NCBI GenBank assembly: GCA_964385045.1
Contig: CAYLNM010000004.1
Span: forward strand, 8,211 to 72,210
DNA from: CAYLNM01 sp964385045
Lineage (GTDB): Bacteria > Planctomycetota > Phycisphaerae > Phycisphaerales > SM1A02
Direction: 5' to 3'
Length of the DNA stretch: 64,000 bases
Shown in pieces: positions 8,316 to 16,212 of the stretch. The notes under the pieces were generated by a model. The model was not told where the DNA came from, did no database searches, and was given only the letters and a program-made list of their open reading frames with translations. Each line of letters starts with the position of its first letter. Position 1 is the first letter of the stretch. The position numbers and the translations under genes were made by a program.

Positions 8316-9017
8316 ATGCCTTCCATCATCACCACCCCGCGGGCCGCGTCCCGCGCCACCGTGCTCGTCGCCGGCGCCGCCGGCCTCCTCCTCGCCGCCG
8401 CCCCGGCCGCGGCCGACCTCGTCCTGCCCGCGATCGAGGACTTCGAGGATGGCGCATCGAGCTGGTTCGACGGTCCCGCCGTGGCCGAGCTCGACTGGGT
8501 CGCCTCCGGCGGCGCCGACGGCGGCGGCTACGTCACCGACGTCGTCGACGTTCCGAGCGAGCCCCCGCCCTTCGGCATCACCGCCTTCCGCGCCCAGGAC
8601 GAGTTCGGCTCGTCCGACGGCATCTTCGAGGGCGACTGGCTCGCCGCCGGCGTGACCGAGGTCCGGTTCGCGGTCCGCCACGACGCGCCCGCCCCGATCG
8701 CCTTCTTCGCCCGGTTCGCCTCGCCCTTCAACTTCCCCGGCGCGGTCGGCTTGGCGTTCGAGCCGGTGCTGCCGGGCCAGTGGACGGAGATCGTGCTCGA
8801 CGTCTCGGAGGGCAGCGACCAGCTGGTCCTGGCGGGCTCGACCTACGAGGAGATCTTCTCCAGCATCGGCCACCTCCAGGTCGGGTTCGACCCGGGCGAC
8901 CTCGGCGGACTGCCGGTGACCGTCGACCTGGATCTGGTGCAGGTCGTCCCGGGACCGGCGGCCCTGTCGGTGCTGCTCGCCGGCGGCCTGCTCGCCGGTC
9001 GTCGCCGCCGCGGCTGA
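8316..9017 (+). CDS. Secreted PEP-CTERM-like sorting-signal protein
   Basis: A 233-residue exported protein. The signal peptide occupies residues 1 to about 32 (hydrophobic run ending 'AAAPAAADLV'). The mature part is a beta-rich domain resembling laminin-B or carbohydrate-binding jelly rolls ('DFEDGASSWFDG' start, 'GQWTEIVLDVSEG' near the end). The C-terminus is a tripartite sorting tail: VPGPA, a hydrophobic helix 'LSVLLAGGLLAG' and RRRR. In PEP-CTERM systems an exosortase cleaves this tail and the protein goes to the surface or exopolysaccharide matrix; no exosortase gene is in the window. A GGAG lies 10 nt before the ATG. A strong hairpin terminator follows at 9050-9084. Confidence 0.85.
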   Translation: MPSIITTPRAASRATVLVAGAAGLLLAAAPAAADLVLPAIEDFEDGASSWFDGPAVAELDWVASGGADGGGYVTDVVDVPSEPPPFGITAFRAQDEFGSSDGIFEGDWLAAGVTEVRFAVRHDAPAPIAFFARFASPFNFPGAVGLAFEPVLPGQWTEIVLDVSEGSDQLVLAGSTYEEIFSSIGHLQVGFDPGDLGGLPVTVDLDLVQVVPGPAALSVLLAGGLLAGRRRRG

Positions 9018-9049
9018 CCCGGCGTCCGACCGACGACGCGTCCGACTCG

Positions 9050-9084
9050 CCGCCCTCCCGCGCGTTCATCGCGCGGGAGGGCGG
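9050..9084 (+). terminator. Perfect 15-bp stem hairpin after the PEP-CTERM gene
   Basis: The arms 9050-9064 and 9070-9084 are fully complementary around the 5-nt loop TTCAT, with a further G-U pair outside. Only a weak T-containing stretch (TGTTG) follows. It lies 33 bp after the stop at 9017 and immediately before the next promoter. Confidence 0.75.
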
Positions 9085-9086
9085 TG

Positions 9087-9114
9087 TTGCGTCGGGACCA
9101 GCGAGCGGTACGGT
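9087..9114 (+). promoter_or_regulatory. Promoter TTGCGT-N16-TACGGT for the dockerin-type gene
   Basis: A -35-like TTGCGT (9087-9092) and a -10-like TACGGT (9109-9114) are spaced by 16 bp, just downstream of the preceding terminator. Transcription would start near 9121, giving a leader of about 60 nt. Confidence 0.55.
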
Positions 9115-9125
9115 GGCGTTCCCGG

Positions 9126-9169
9126 CGGCAGGCGAATCGTTCGCCGGCCCTGCCGAGGGAGAAGAAGGA
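9126..9169 (+). promoter_or_regulatory. Structured leader: hairpin followed by GAGAAGAAGGA ribosome site
   Basis: 9126-9155 can fold with an inner stem GGCGAA/TTCGCC and an outer stem CGGCA/TGCCG. Three bases later comes GAGAAGAAGGA (9159-9169), 10 nt before the ATG at 9180. The same 11-mer precedes the other exported gene at 55551. Confidence 0.5.
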
Positions 9170-9179
9170 GCCACCCCCC

Positions 9180-10247
9180 ATGTCCCGCATCCGTCCCCGC
9201 CTGCCGCGGCCACTCGCCGCGTGCGCCGGCGCGATCGTCGCGTCCGTCCTCGCGTCCACCGCCGCGGCCCAGCAGGTCGCGCCCGAGTTCGCCGACGACT
9301 ACGAGGCCATCGACCTCGGATCCGTCCCCGGCCTGCCCACGCCGTACGGCGGCGTCGTCTTCTCGGCCGACGATCCCGACATCCTGCTCATCGGCGGGGC
9401 CGCGAACTCGACGTCCGGCGCCGTCTACGCGGTCGAGGTCGTTCGCGAGTGCGGCGGCGGCATCACCGGCTTCGCGGGGGAGGCGGTCCTGGTGTCCACC
9501 GCCCCGAACATCGACGGCGGCCTGAGCTACGGACCCGACGACGTGCTCTTCTACACCGCCTTCCCGGTGAACCAGCTCGGCCAGATCCTGCCGGGGGCGA
9601 GCGAGCCCGCCCGCGTCATCGACCTCACGGAGCTCGGGGTCAGCTCGTCCACCGGCACGCTGCAGTTCGTGCCGCCCGGCTTCCCCGGAGCGGGCAGCCT
9701 GAAGATCGCGAGCTACAGCAGCTCGGACTGGTACGACGCGGCGGTGGTGCCCGCGGGCGACGGGACGTTCGACGTCGTGTCGGTCGAGGAGCGGACCAAC
9801 GTCGGCGGCGGCCCCGAGGGCATCGTCTTCATCGACCCGGCCAATCCCGGCTTCGACGTGCCCTCGGCCGTGGTGTGCCAGTACAGCCAGGGGGAGGTCG
9901 TCGCCTTCGAGATCGACGCGGACGGCGACGCGATCCCGAGCACCGAGCGGCTCGTGGTGTCGGGCCTCAGCGGCGCCGAGGGCGCGACCCTCGACCCGGT
10001 CACCGGCGAGTTCGTCTTCTCGACCTTCGGCGGCGGCAACCGCGTGGTCGTCGTCCGGGGCTTCGGGCTCGCGTGCCCGGAGGACGTCTTCCCCGCGGCG
10101 CAGGGCGACGGCACCGTCGGCTTCGACGACCTGCTCGAGGTCCTCGCCTCGTGGGGCGAGTCCTGCACCGGTCCGGACGTGAACCGCAGCGGCGACGTGG
10201 ACTTCGAGGACGTCCTCGCCGTGCTCTCGGCGTGGGGCGAGTGCTGA
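9180..10247 (+). CDS. Exported protein with C-terminal dockerin-like EF-hand pair
   Basis: A 355-residue protein with a signal peptide cleaved around 'ASTAAAQQVAP' (residue about 27). The body is a beta-propeller-like region that describes data-like strands ('GGVVFSADDPDILLIGG', 'GPEGIVFIDP', 'GATLDPVTGEFVFSTFGGGN'). The last 55 residues hold two calcium-binding repeats, 'GDGTVGFDDLLEVLASWGE' and 'NRSGDVDFEDVLAVLSAWGE'. This is the characteristic C-terminal pair of many phycisphaeral exported proteins, related to dockerin type I. It probably anchors or retains the protein at the surface; the binding partner is not known. The start is fixed by GAGAAGAAGGA. It has its own promoter and a hairpin downstream. 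Confidence 0.85.
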   Translation: MSRIRPRLPRPLAACAGAIVASVLASTAAAQQVAPEFADDYEAIDLGSVPGLPTPYGGVVFSADDPDILLIGGAANSTSGAVYAVEVVRECGGGITGFAGEAVLVSTAPNIDGGLSYGPDDVLFYTAFPVNQLGQILPGASEPARVIDLTELGVSSSTGTLQFVPPGFPGAGSLKIASYSSSDWYDAAVVPAGDGTFDVVSVEERTNVGGGPEGIVFIDPANPGFDVPSAVVCQYSQGEVVAFEIDADGDAIPSTERLVVSGLSGAEGATLDPVTGEFVFSTFGGGNRVVVVRGFGLACPEDVFPAAQGDGTVGFDDLLEVLASWGESCTGPDVNRSGDVDFEDVLAVLSAWGEC

Positions 10248-10292
10248 GGCGATCCGAGCGGCCGGGCGACGGGCCGGTCCACCGGCGACATC

Positions 10293-10337
10293 GGAGCCGC
10301 GTCCGCGCCTCCCGTGAGCGGAGGGCGGCGCGGCTCC
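10293..10337 (+). terminator. Hairpin after dockerin-type gene
   Basis: GGAGCCGCG (10293-10301) pairs with CGCGGCTCC (10329-10337). An inner CCTCC/GGAGG can also pair. There is no U-tract. It lies 45 bp after the stop at 10247. Confidence 0.45.
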
Positions 10338-10363
10338 GTCACGTCCGGCGACGACGTCGCGGG

Positions 10364-10369
10364 TAGGCT
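10364..10369 (+). promoter_or_regulatory. -10 box TAGGCT upstream of the glutamate-synthase-like gene
   Basis: TAGGCT lies about 100 bp before the GTG at 10473, in the gap after the preceding terminator-like hairpin. No -35 consensus is seen. TAGGCTCC also occurs in the same role at 32429. Confidence 0.4.
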
Positions 10370-10472
10370 CCACGTCCGGCGGCCGGGACCGCCCGGCTCG
10401 CTCCCGCGCGGCGTCCGCGACACGGTCGCGGGCGCGGGGGACGGGTCGCCATCCCCTCCCCGGAGCCGTGCC

Positions 10473-12083
10473 GTGGCCTACCCGTTCCCGCTCCTCGCCG
10501 CACTGCTGCTCGCGGCCGTCGTGCTCGGCGGTCTCGCGTGGCCGCCGCTGTGGTGGCTGCTCGTGCTCGCGATCCCGCTCGTCGCCCTCGGCGTGCGCGA
10601 CCTCGTGCAACCGCGGCACGCGGTCCTCCGCAACTTCCCGCTCATCGGGCTCGGCCGGTACGCCCTCGAGGCGATCCGCCCCGAGATCAACCAGTACTTC
10701 ATCGAGTCGGAGCAGGACGGCCGGCCGCTCAACCGCGAGCAGCGGTCGATCGTCTACCAGCGGGCGAAGGGCGCGCTCCAGACGCTGCCGTTCGGGACGC
10801 AGCTCGACGTCGACGCGATCGGCTACGAGTGGATCAACCACTCCCTCGCGGCCCGGCCGCCCGCGGAGCCGCCGCGGATCGTCTTCGGCGAGGGACGGTG
10901 CGCCGAGCCGTATCCGGCCGCGCTGCTCAACGTCTCGGCCATGAGCTACGGCTCCCTGTCGGGGGCCGCGATCCGCGCCCTCAACGGCGGGGCGGCCCGC
11001 GGCGGCTTCGCCCACAACACCGGCGAGGGCGGGATCAGCGACCACCATCGGCAGGGGGGCGACCTCGTCTGGCAGATCGGAACCGCCTACTTCGGCTGCC
11101 GGGACGCGGACGGGCGGTTCGATCCCGAGCGGTTCGCCGAGCGGGCCCGCGCGGACACCGTCCGCATGATCGAGGTCAAGCTCTCGCAGGGCGCCAAGCC
11201 GGGCCACGGCGGCATCCTCCCCGCGGTCAAGATCACGCCCGAGATCGCGGCGATCCGCGACGTCCCGATGGGGCGCGACGTGCTCTCGCCGCCGACGCAC
11301 TCGGCCTTCGACTCGCCGACCGGCCTGCTGGAGTTCGTGGACCGGCTGCGCGAGCTCTCGGGCGGCAAGCCGGTGGGCTTCAAGCTGTGCGTCGGGGACC
11401 CCGTCGAGGTGCTGTCGATCTGCCGGGCGATGCACGAGACCGGCCGGCGTCCCGACTTCATCACCGTGGACGGGGGCGAGGGCGGCACCGGGGCGGCTCC
11501 GCTCGAGTTCTCCAACCGCGTCGGGATGCCGCTCGCCGACGGGCTCGCCCTGCTGCGCAACGCCCTCGTCGGCTACGGGCTCCGCGGCGACCTGCGGGTG
11601 ATCGCCTCGGGCAAGGTGATCACCGCCTTCGACATGGTGCGGGCGTTCGCCCTCGGGGCCGACACCTGCAACTCCGCCCGCGGCTTCATGCTCTCGCTCG
11701 GCTGCATCCAGGCGCGGCGCTGCAACTCCAACCACTGCCCCGTCGGCGTGGCCACCACGAACCCGCGGCTCGAGCGGGGACTGGTCGTCACCGACAAGAC
11801 CGTGCGGGTCGCGAGCTGGCAGCGCGTGACGGTGCACGCGTGCATGGAGCTGCTCGGGGCGGCCGGCCTCGGCCATCCGGCGGAGGTCGAGCCGGGGCAC
11901 GTGCACCGCCGGGTCGCGCTCGACACCGTGCGGACGCTGGACGAGCTGATCGAGTGGCTCGAGCCGGGCGAGCTGGCCGACGGACGCACCAGCCGGGCCC
12001 GGTGGCAGCGATGGCTCGACCGGGCGCGGCCGGACGCCTTCGGCCGGGCGGGGGTGGGACCGACGACGGTGACGGCGGGGTGA
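10473..12083 (+). CDS. Membrane-anchored FMN-binding glutamate synthase domain protein
   Basis: A 536-residue stand-alone version of the GltB central/FMN domain (GltS alpha-like family). N-terminal hydrophobic segments (residues about 3-40) anchor it. The catalytic barrel follows: 'AMSYGSLSGAAIRALNGGA', 'HNTGEGGIS', 'VKLSQGAKPGHGG', 'TVDGGEGGTGAAP', 'IASGKVITAFD', and the iron-sulphur cysteine cluster 'GCIQARRCNSNHCPVG'. There is no glutamine amidotransferase domain. Whether it makes glutamate in vivo is uncertain, since such proteins lack a built-in ammonia source and may act on other substrates. GTG 10473 is chosen for the GGAG 7 nt upstream; longer frames are low-complexity. The next gene is convergent. 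Confidence 0.88.
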   Translation: MAYPFPLLAALLLAAVVLGGLAWPPLWWLLVLAIPLVALGVRDLVQPRHAVLRNFPLIGLGRYALEAIRPEINQYFIESEQDGRPLNREQRSIVYQRAKGALQTLPFGTQLDVDAIGYEWINHSLAARPPAEPPRIVFGEGRCAEPYPAALLNVSAMSYGSLSGAAIRALNGGAARGGFAHNTGEGGISDHHRQGGDLVWQIGTAYFGCRDADGRFDPERFAERARADTVRMIEVKLSQGAKPGHGGILPAVKITPEIAAIRDVPMGRDVLSPPTHSAFDSPTGLLEFVDRLRELSGGKPVGFKLCVGDPVEVLSICRAMHETGRRPDFITVDGGEGGTGAAPLEFSNRVGMPLADGLALLRNALVGYGLRGDLRVIASGKVITAFDMVRAFALGADTCNSARGFMLSLGCIQARRCNSNHCPVGVATTNPRLERGLVVTDKTVRVASWQRVTVHACMELLGAAGLGHPAEVEPGHVHRRVALDTVRTLDELIEWLEPGELADGRTSRARWQRWLDRARPDAFGRAGVGPTTVTAG

Positions 12084-12222
12084 TCGAGGCCGCGGGGGAG
12101 GGCGGGGCGGGCCGCACGGCAGTGACCGGGTGGCCGGGGCGGGACCGGTCGCGGCGGGAGCGGCCGGCGGCCGGGGGCCGGGACCGTGGGGCGGGACGAC
12201 GCCGCCCCGCGCCGCCCCGCGC

Positions 12223-13431
12223 TCAGGGCAGCAGCATCCCCTCGCCGAGCCGGGCCGCGAGCTCCGCGGCGCCCCACGCCGCGGCGGCCGCGGCGACGCC
12301 GATGGTCGCCAGTTCCGCGGTGACCGCGAGGGCGGCGGTGCGGCGGGGGGCGCCGAGGTCGTGCAGGGTGCGGAACTCGGCCGCCCGCGCCCGCGTCGAG
12401 AGGGCGGTGACGAGGGCGACGAGGGCCAGGGTGCAGGCCCCGAGGACGAGGGCGAGCGCGTCGACGAGCCGCTTGATCTGCAGGGCGAAGCCGAGCAGCT
12501 CGTCGAAGACCGCGTCCGGGTCGATCGCCCGCCGCAGGGGGTCCGCGTCGGCACGGGCGGAGACGATGGTGCGGGCCTTGGCCCGGCGGTCCGGGGGCAG
12601 CTCCGGCCGCGGCACCACGATCACCGCGGTGAGCGGGGCCTCGTCCATGTCGCCGTGGGCGTGGATGCGGTGCAGTTCGCCCACCCGCACCACGGAGTCC
12701 TCGACGAGGCCCGGGGCGAGGGCCACGCGGTCGCCGGAGCGGGCGAGCACGTTCGGGTCGCCGGTCTCGGCCATCTCCTCGGGATCGTCGTGGCCGTGCA
12801 GGAGGCCCTCGACCAGCCACGCGGTGGGCAGCGTGGTGAAGACCGCCTCGTCGTCCGGCGTGCCGGTGGGCTCGAGGATGCCGGTGACCGTGAGCTCGAT
12901 CGCCGGCGGCAGGGTGATGTCGTAGAGGTCCAGCGGGTCGGTGAAGACGGTGTCGCCCACCGAGAGGCCGAGCCTGCGGGCCGCGGTCGCCCCGAGTGCC
13001 GCGTCGGCCAGCAGCAGCGGCCCCGTGCCCTCGGCCGGACGCAGGCCGCGGAACTCGAGGTACTCCGGCGTCGTCGCCACCAGCGGCGAGGGCGGCTCGT
13101 CGGGGTCGAGGCGGACCGTCGCCCGCACGTGCATCGGCAGGAGCAGGACGTCCGGGTGTCGCAGCGGGTCGAGGGTCGAGCGCGGCACCGGGTCGAGGTC
13201 CGTGATGCGGAACCACAGGGCCGCGAACGCCAGGTCGAAGCGGCTGCCCGCGGGTCCGACCACGACGGGCGTGGTCGCGGCCCGGGCCCGCAGCGCCGAC
13301 TCGTAGGCGGCGAGCACGCGGGCGGCGGCGAGCGGGACCGCGAGCGTGGCCGCGAGACACGCCCCGAGCAGGAGCGTGCGCCACGGATGGGCGCGGGCGT
13401 GCCGGAGGGCCAGGTGCAGGGCGGCGGTCAC
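12223..13431 (-). CDS. FtsX/MacB-like ABC transporter permease
   Basis: A 402-residue permease with an N-terminal helix (residues about 17-40, 'WRTLLLGACLAATLAVPLAAA'), a periplasmic domain of about 240 residues, and C-terminal helices around 'LALVLGACTLALVALVTAL' and 'TAELATIGVAAAAAAWGAAELA'. The cytoplasmic 'STRARAAEFRTLHDLGAPRR' loop is the classic coupling motif of the FtsX/LolC/MacB class. It has fewer helices than usual LolC/E (four), so it may dimerise. The GTG start at 13431 overlaps the TGA of the ATPase gene (GTGA). Together they form a lipoprotein-release or mechanotransmission type ABC system. Confidence 0.85.
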   Translation of the reverse strand: MTAALHLALRHARAHPWRTLLLGACLAATLAVPLAAARVLAAYESALRARAATTPVVVGPAGSRFDLAFAALWFRITDLDPVPRSTLDPLRHPDVLLLPMHVRATVRLDPDEPPSPLVATTPEYLEFRGLRPAEGTGPLLLADAALGATAARRLGLSVGDTVFTDPLDLYDITLPPAIELTVTGILEPTGTPDDEAVFTTLPTAWLVEGLLHGHDDPEEMAETGDPNVLARSGDRVALAPGLVEDSVVRVGELHRIHAHGDMDEAPLTAVIVVPRPELPPDRRAKARTIVSARADADPLRRAIDPDAVFDELLGFALQIKRLVDALALVLGACTLALVALVTALSTRARAAEFRTLHDLGAPRRTAALAVTAELATIGVAAAAAAWGAAELAARLGEGMLLP

Positions 13432-14207
13432 GGGACGGGGCTCCCCGCGGGGGACGGGCCGGCGGGTCCGGCGGCGGCCGGTGCGGCGGCCGCCGCGCCC
13501 GCCGGGATCGGCGGCCCGCCCGTGCCCGCGCCGGTCAGGTCGAGCACGCGGCCGAAGCGCGGCAGCAGGCCGTGGTCGTGCGTGACGAGCAGCACCGCGG
13601 CCCCGATCTCCCGCGCCCGCTCGAGCACCAGGTCGACGGTGGCCGCGGCCCGCTGCGGGTCGAGGTTGCCGGTCGGCTCGTCGCACGCGAGCAGCCGCGG
13701 CTCGGCCACGAGCGCGCGGGCGATCGCCACCCGCTGGCGCTCGCCCTGGCTCAGCCGGTGCGGTCGCCGGCGCAGCAGGCGATCGATCCCGAGCCGGCCC
13801 GCGAGCTCGCGCCCGCGGCGCCGCGCCTCGCGCCGCGGGCGGCGGGCGAGGCGGGCCGGCAGCAGGACGTTCTCCTCGACCGTCAGGTATCCGAGCAGCG
13901 CGAACTCCTGGAAGATCATCCCCACCGTCCGCAGCCGCCAGGCGCGCCGCTCGGCGTCCGTCATCCGGGCGAGGTCGCGCCCGCCGAGCACGCACCGGCC
14001 CGCCCGCACCGGCAGGATGCCGGTCGCGGCGTGCAGGAGCGTGGTCTTGCCGCAGCCCGAGGGCCCGATGCACGCCATCGTCTCGCCCGGAGCGAGCGCG
14101 AGGTCGGGGGCGGCGAGGTGGAACGCGTCGCGGCCGCCGCCGCGCCGCACCCGCACCGCCTCGAGCCGCAGCACCGCGACGTCGCCGGGTCCCGGATCCG
14201 CGGCCAT
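13428..14207 (-). CDS. LolD/MacB-like ABC transporter ATPase
   Basis: A 259-residue ATPase of the MacB/LolD/FtsE class. Walker A is GPSGCGKTT, followed by 'GMIFQEFALLGYLTVEENV' (Q-loop region), signature LSQGERQRVAIARAL, Walker B LLACDEPTGNLD and H-loop LLVTHDHGL. The 'FQ.F.LL..LT..ENV' and 'DEPTGNLD' wording is diagnostic for this subclass, which drives type VII mechanotransmission transporters. A Pro/Ala/Gly tail of about 35 residues ends the chain. Its ATG at 14207 overlaps the stop of the upstream gene (TGATG), and its own stop overlaps the permease start, so three genes are coupled. Confidence 0.92.
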   Translation of the reverse strand: MAADPGPGDVAVLRLEAVRVRRGGGRDAFHLAAPDLALAPGETMACIGPSGCGKTTLLHAATGILPVRAGRCVLGGRDLARMTDAERRAWRLRTVGMIFQEFALLGYLTVEENVLLPARLARRPRREARRRGRELAGRLGIDRLLRRRPHRLSQGERQRVAIARALVAEPRLLACDEPTGNLDPQRAAATVDLVLERAREIGAAVLLVTHDHGLLPRFGRVLDLTGAGTGGPPIPAGAAAAAPAAAGPAGPSPAGSPVP

Positions 14208-15709
14208 CAGATCTCGAGGTCCGACCACTGCAGCTCCCGCGGCATGAACGGGTCGACGCCCTGCTCGATCGGGTCGGCGGGGTTGGGGATGCGGACCTGC
14301 TCGAGCATGACCTGGTCGACGATCCGCCAGCCGCGGGTGGTGCGGGCGATCGCGTAGCGGGCCGCGTACTCGTGGATGCGGATGTGGGCGTGGCCCCAGT
14401 GCACGACCGTCCCGTCGACCCGCCACCGCGCCGTGACCTCGAACCGCTCGGCCTCGACCGCGGCCTCCGGGTCGGGCACCTCGGTCTCCAGCAGCTCGAC
14501 CGCGGTCACGCGGGCGATCGCCCGATTGTGGTCGTCCATCACCAGGCCGCGGTGGATGCGCCGGTACAGGTCGTCGAGCAGCTCGCCGTCGACGCTGCGG
14601 GCCAGCGCGTCGTAGACGTCGCTCTCCTCGCTGTAGTCGAAGGCGGTGTACACGTTCATGAGCAGGGGCTGGAAGACCGCGACGCAGGCCGCGGGCGTGA
14701 CCGCGAGGCGCCCGGCCGGGCCGGCCGCGGTCGTGCGGGCGATCTCCAGCCCGGGCAGCCGCGGCGCGACGGCCCGGACCGACGGACCGTCGACGAGCCA
14801 CCAGCCCGCGGCGGCGAGCAGGACGGCGGCGAGGGTGCCCCCGGTCGCCCGCGCGACGACCGGTCGCCGGGGCATCAGCGCGGCGAGCCCGGCCACGAGT
14901 CCGATGCCCGCCAGGACGATCGCCCCGAGGGGCAGCGTCACCGGCCGCGGTGTCCGCGGCGGGGCGGCGGGGGACGCATTCCCCGCGGCCGGCGCGGCGA
15001 CGGGCGCGGCGGCGCCGGCGTCGTCGGGCCCCGCGGCACCGGGCGCCGAGGTCCCGAGGCGGGCGATCGCCTCGGCCAGCTCCGGCACCGGGAGCAGGCG
15101 GTCCTCGACCGTCTGGCCGGTGGCGGTCCACGTGACCGTGGGGGAGCCCTCGCTGAACTCGATGAGCTCGATGACGCCCTCGGCCTGGATCTGGGCCTGC
15201 AGGACCAGCGGGGCGGGCTCGCCGCCCTCGAGCTGGGCCGAGAGGACGTCGAGCGGGAAGTCGGCCCACGTCATCTCGATCCGCTGGGGATCGCCCGAGT
15301 GCGGGTAGTCGATGATGATCTCGGCCCGCATCACCCCTCGCATGCCCGCGCGGGGGAACAGCGGCAGCAGGGTGCGGTCGCCGCGGCGGAACTCCCAGAG
15401 CACCACCTCGCCCTCGACCTCCTCGCCGTCGATCACGACGCGGTTGTCCTCGAGCAGGTGCTCGAGGATCGCCTCGCGGAGTATCTCCTCCTCGATCGGG
15501 GCCACGTCGTCGATCCGCTCGCGGCCCACGTCGACGATCTCGTCCATGTAGGCGAGGTTCAGGCCGATGTTCCAGCGCAGGACGTCGTCGTCGAGCCGCA
15601 GCCGCACGTCGGCGTGGGGCCCGTCCTGCGGGTGGGCGACGGCCGGGGCGGCCGCGGCGAACGCGAGGACGAGCGGCAGCAGGGCGAGGATCGGGCGGAG
15701 CGGAGTCAC
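14207..15709 (-). CDS. Unknown exported/membrane partner of the LolD/FtsX-like module
   Basis: A 500-residue protein with a signal peptide (residues 1-25, ending 'APAVAHPQDG'). A mainly beta extracytoplasmic domain (about 26-210) contains 'LRWNIGLNLAYMDEIV' and 'MTWADFPLDVLSAQL'. An Ala/Pro linker leads to two adjacent membrane helices (about 265-312). A C-terminal alpha/beta domain (about 340-500) has 'MNVYTAFDYSEESDVYDALARSV' and resembles NTF2-like or stress-protein folds, though this is only a guess. I do not recognise a named family. It heads the three-gene operon and is probably the substrate-capture or adaptor component. The GTG start at 15709 follows a TACAGT box by 6 nt with no ribosome site, which argues for a leaderless mRNA. 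Confidence 0.7.
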   Translation of the reverse strand: MTPLRPILALLPLVLAFAAAAPAVAHPQDGPHADVRLRLDDDVLRWNIGLNLAYMDEIVDVGRERIDDVAPIEEEILREAILEHLLEDNRVVIDGEEVEGEVVLWEFRRGDRTLLPLFPRAGMRGVMRAEIIIDYPHSGDPQRIEMTWADFPLDVLSAQLEGGEPAPLVLQAQIQAEGVIELIEFSEGSPTVTWTATGQTVEDRLLPVPELAEAIARLGTSAPGAAGPDDAGAAAPVAAPAAGNASPAAPPRTPRPVTLPLGAIVLAGIGLVAGLAALMPRRPVVARATGGTLAAVLLAAAGWWLVDGPSVRAVAPRLPGLEIARTTAAGPAGRLAVTPAACVAVFQPLLMNVYTAFDYSEESDVYDALARSVDGELLDDLYRRIHRGLVMDDHNRAIARVTAVELLETEVPDPEAAVEAERFEVTARWRVDGTVVHWGHAHIRIHEYAARYAIARTTRGWRIVDQVMLEQVRIPNPADPIEQGVDPFMPRELQWSDLEI

Positions 15710-15715
15710 CGGGAC

Positions 15716-15721
15716 ACTGTA
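15716..15721 (-). promoter_or_regulatory. -10 box TACAGT, leaderless-type
   Basis: The minus-strand TACAGT is followed by six bases (GTCCCG) and the GTG start at 15709. No Shine-Dalgarno sequence is present. Confidence 0.55.
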
Positions 15722-16010
15722 CGACCGAGCCCCGGCGACGGCTGCGATCGGGGACCGCGTCGTCCGGCGGGGCGCGGCCCGGGACGGCCCCGCCGCCGAG
15801 GCGCTCGGCCGCGCGACTCGGCTCTCGCCCCGGGGCCGCCCGGGCGGGGTCGACCGGCCGGCGGGTCGCAGCGTCGGCGACCGGCGCGTGACCGGCGGCT
15901 CGGGTTCCCGCGACGCTCCGGCGGACGGCGTTCGGCGCGGGCCCCCGGCGTCCCTGCGCAGCCCGGGCAGATCCGGGCGGTGCCGCCGGGCTCCGGAGTG
16001 ATGTCCCGCG

Positions 16011-16042
16011 GCGGCCGCACGATGCGTGCGGCCGCCTACCCT
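16011..16042 (+). promoter_or_regulatory. Palindromic hairpin adjoining -10 box TACCCT
   Basis: GCGGCCGCAC (16011-16020) and GTGCGGCCGC (16026-16035) form a perfect 10-bp inverted repeat around GATGC. It is followed after one base by TACCCT (16037-16042). It occupies the -35 to spacer region of the presumed M28 promoter, so it could be an operator or a terminator facing this promoter. Confidence 0.45.
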
Positions 16043-16212
16043 CGACGGTGGCAACCCGCCTCCCGTCGCGCGGTATCCCCCGCGTCGGGCCCGGGTCCCG
16101 ACCGACGCCGCGCGCCCCTCGGCCCGCCCGACCGGACGTCGGCCCCGTCCCGCTCATCCCCGCGTCGCCCCGGCGACCCGGACATCCCCGCCCCCGCTCC
16201 GGAGCTTCCCGC

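Larger units (their letters stand above)
15710..16212. other. 503-bp divergent intergenic region
   Basis: It lies between the leftward ABC operon and the rightward M28 peptidase. It contains TACAGT (15716-15721, minus), a perfect palindromic hairpin at 16011-16035, TACCCT (16037-16042, plus) and the peptidase ribosome site. No gene is supported; the frames are Arg/Pro-rich. Confidence 0.6.

Noticed and set aside
12188..12208. Hairpin GGGGCGG/CCGCCCC as terminator between convergent genes
   Set aside because: Only 7 bp and indistinguishable from background in this GC-rich stretch.
9066..12554. Minus-strand open frame of about 1160 codons opposite the dockerin and glutamate synthase genes
   Set aside because: No recognisable motif and composition typical of antisense frames in high-GC DNA.
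15706..16020. Possible 104-residue minus-strand ORF in the divergent gap
   Set aside because: Arg/Pro/Gly-rich with no ribosome site, and it spans the promoter region.
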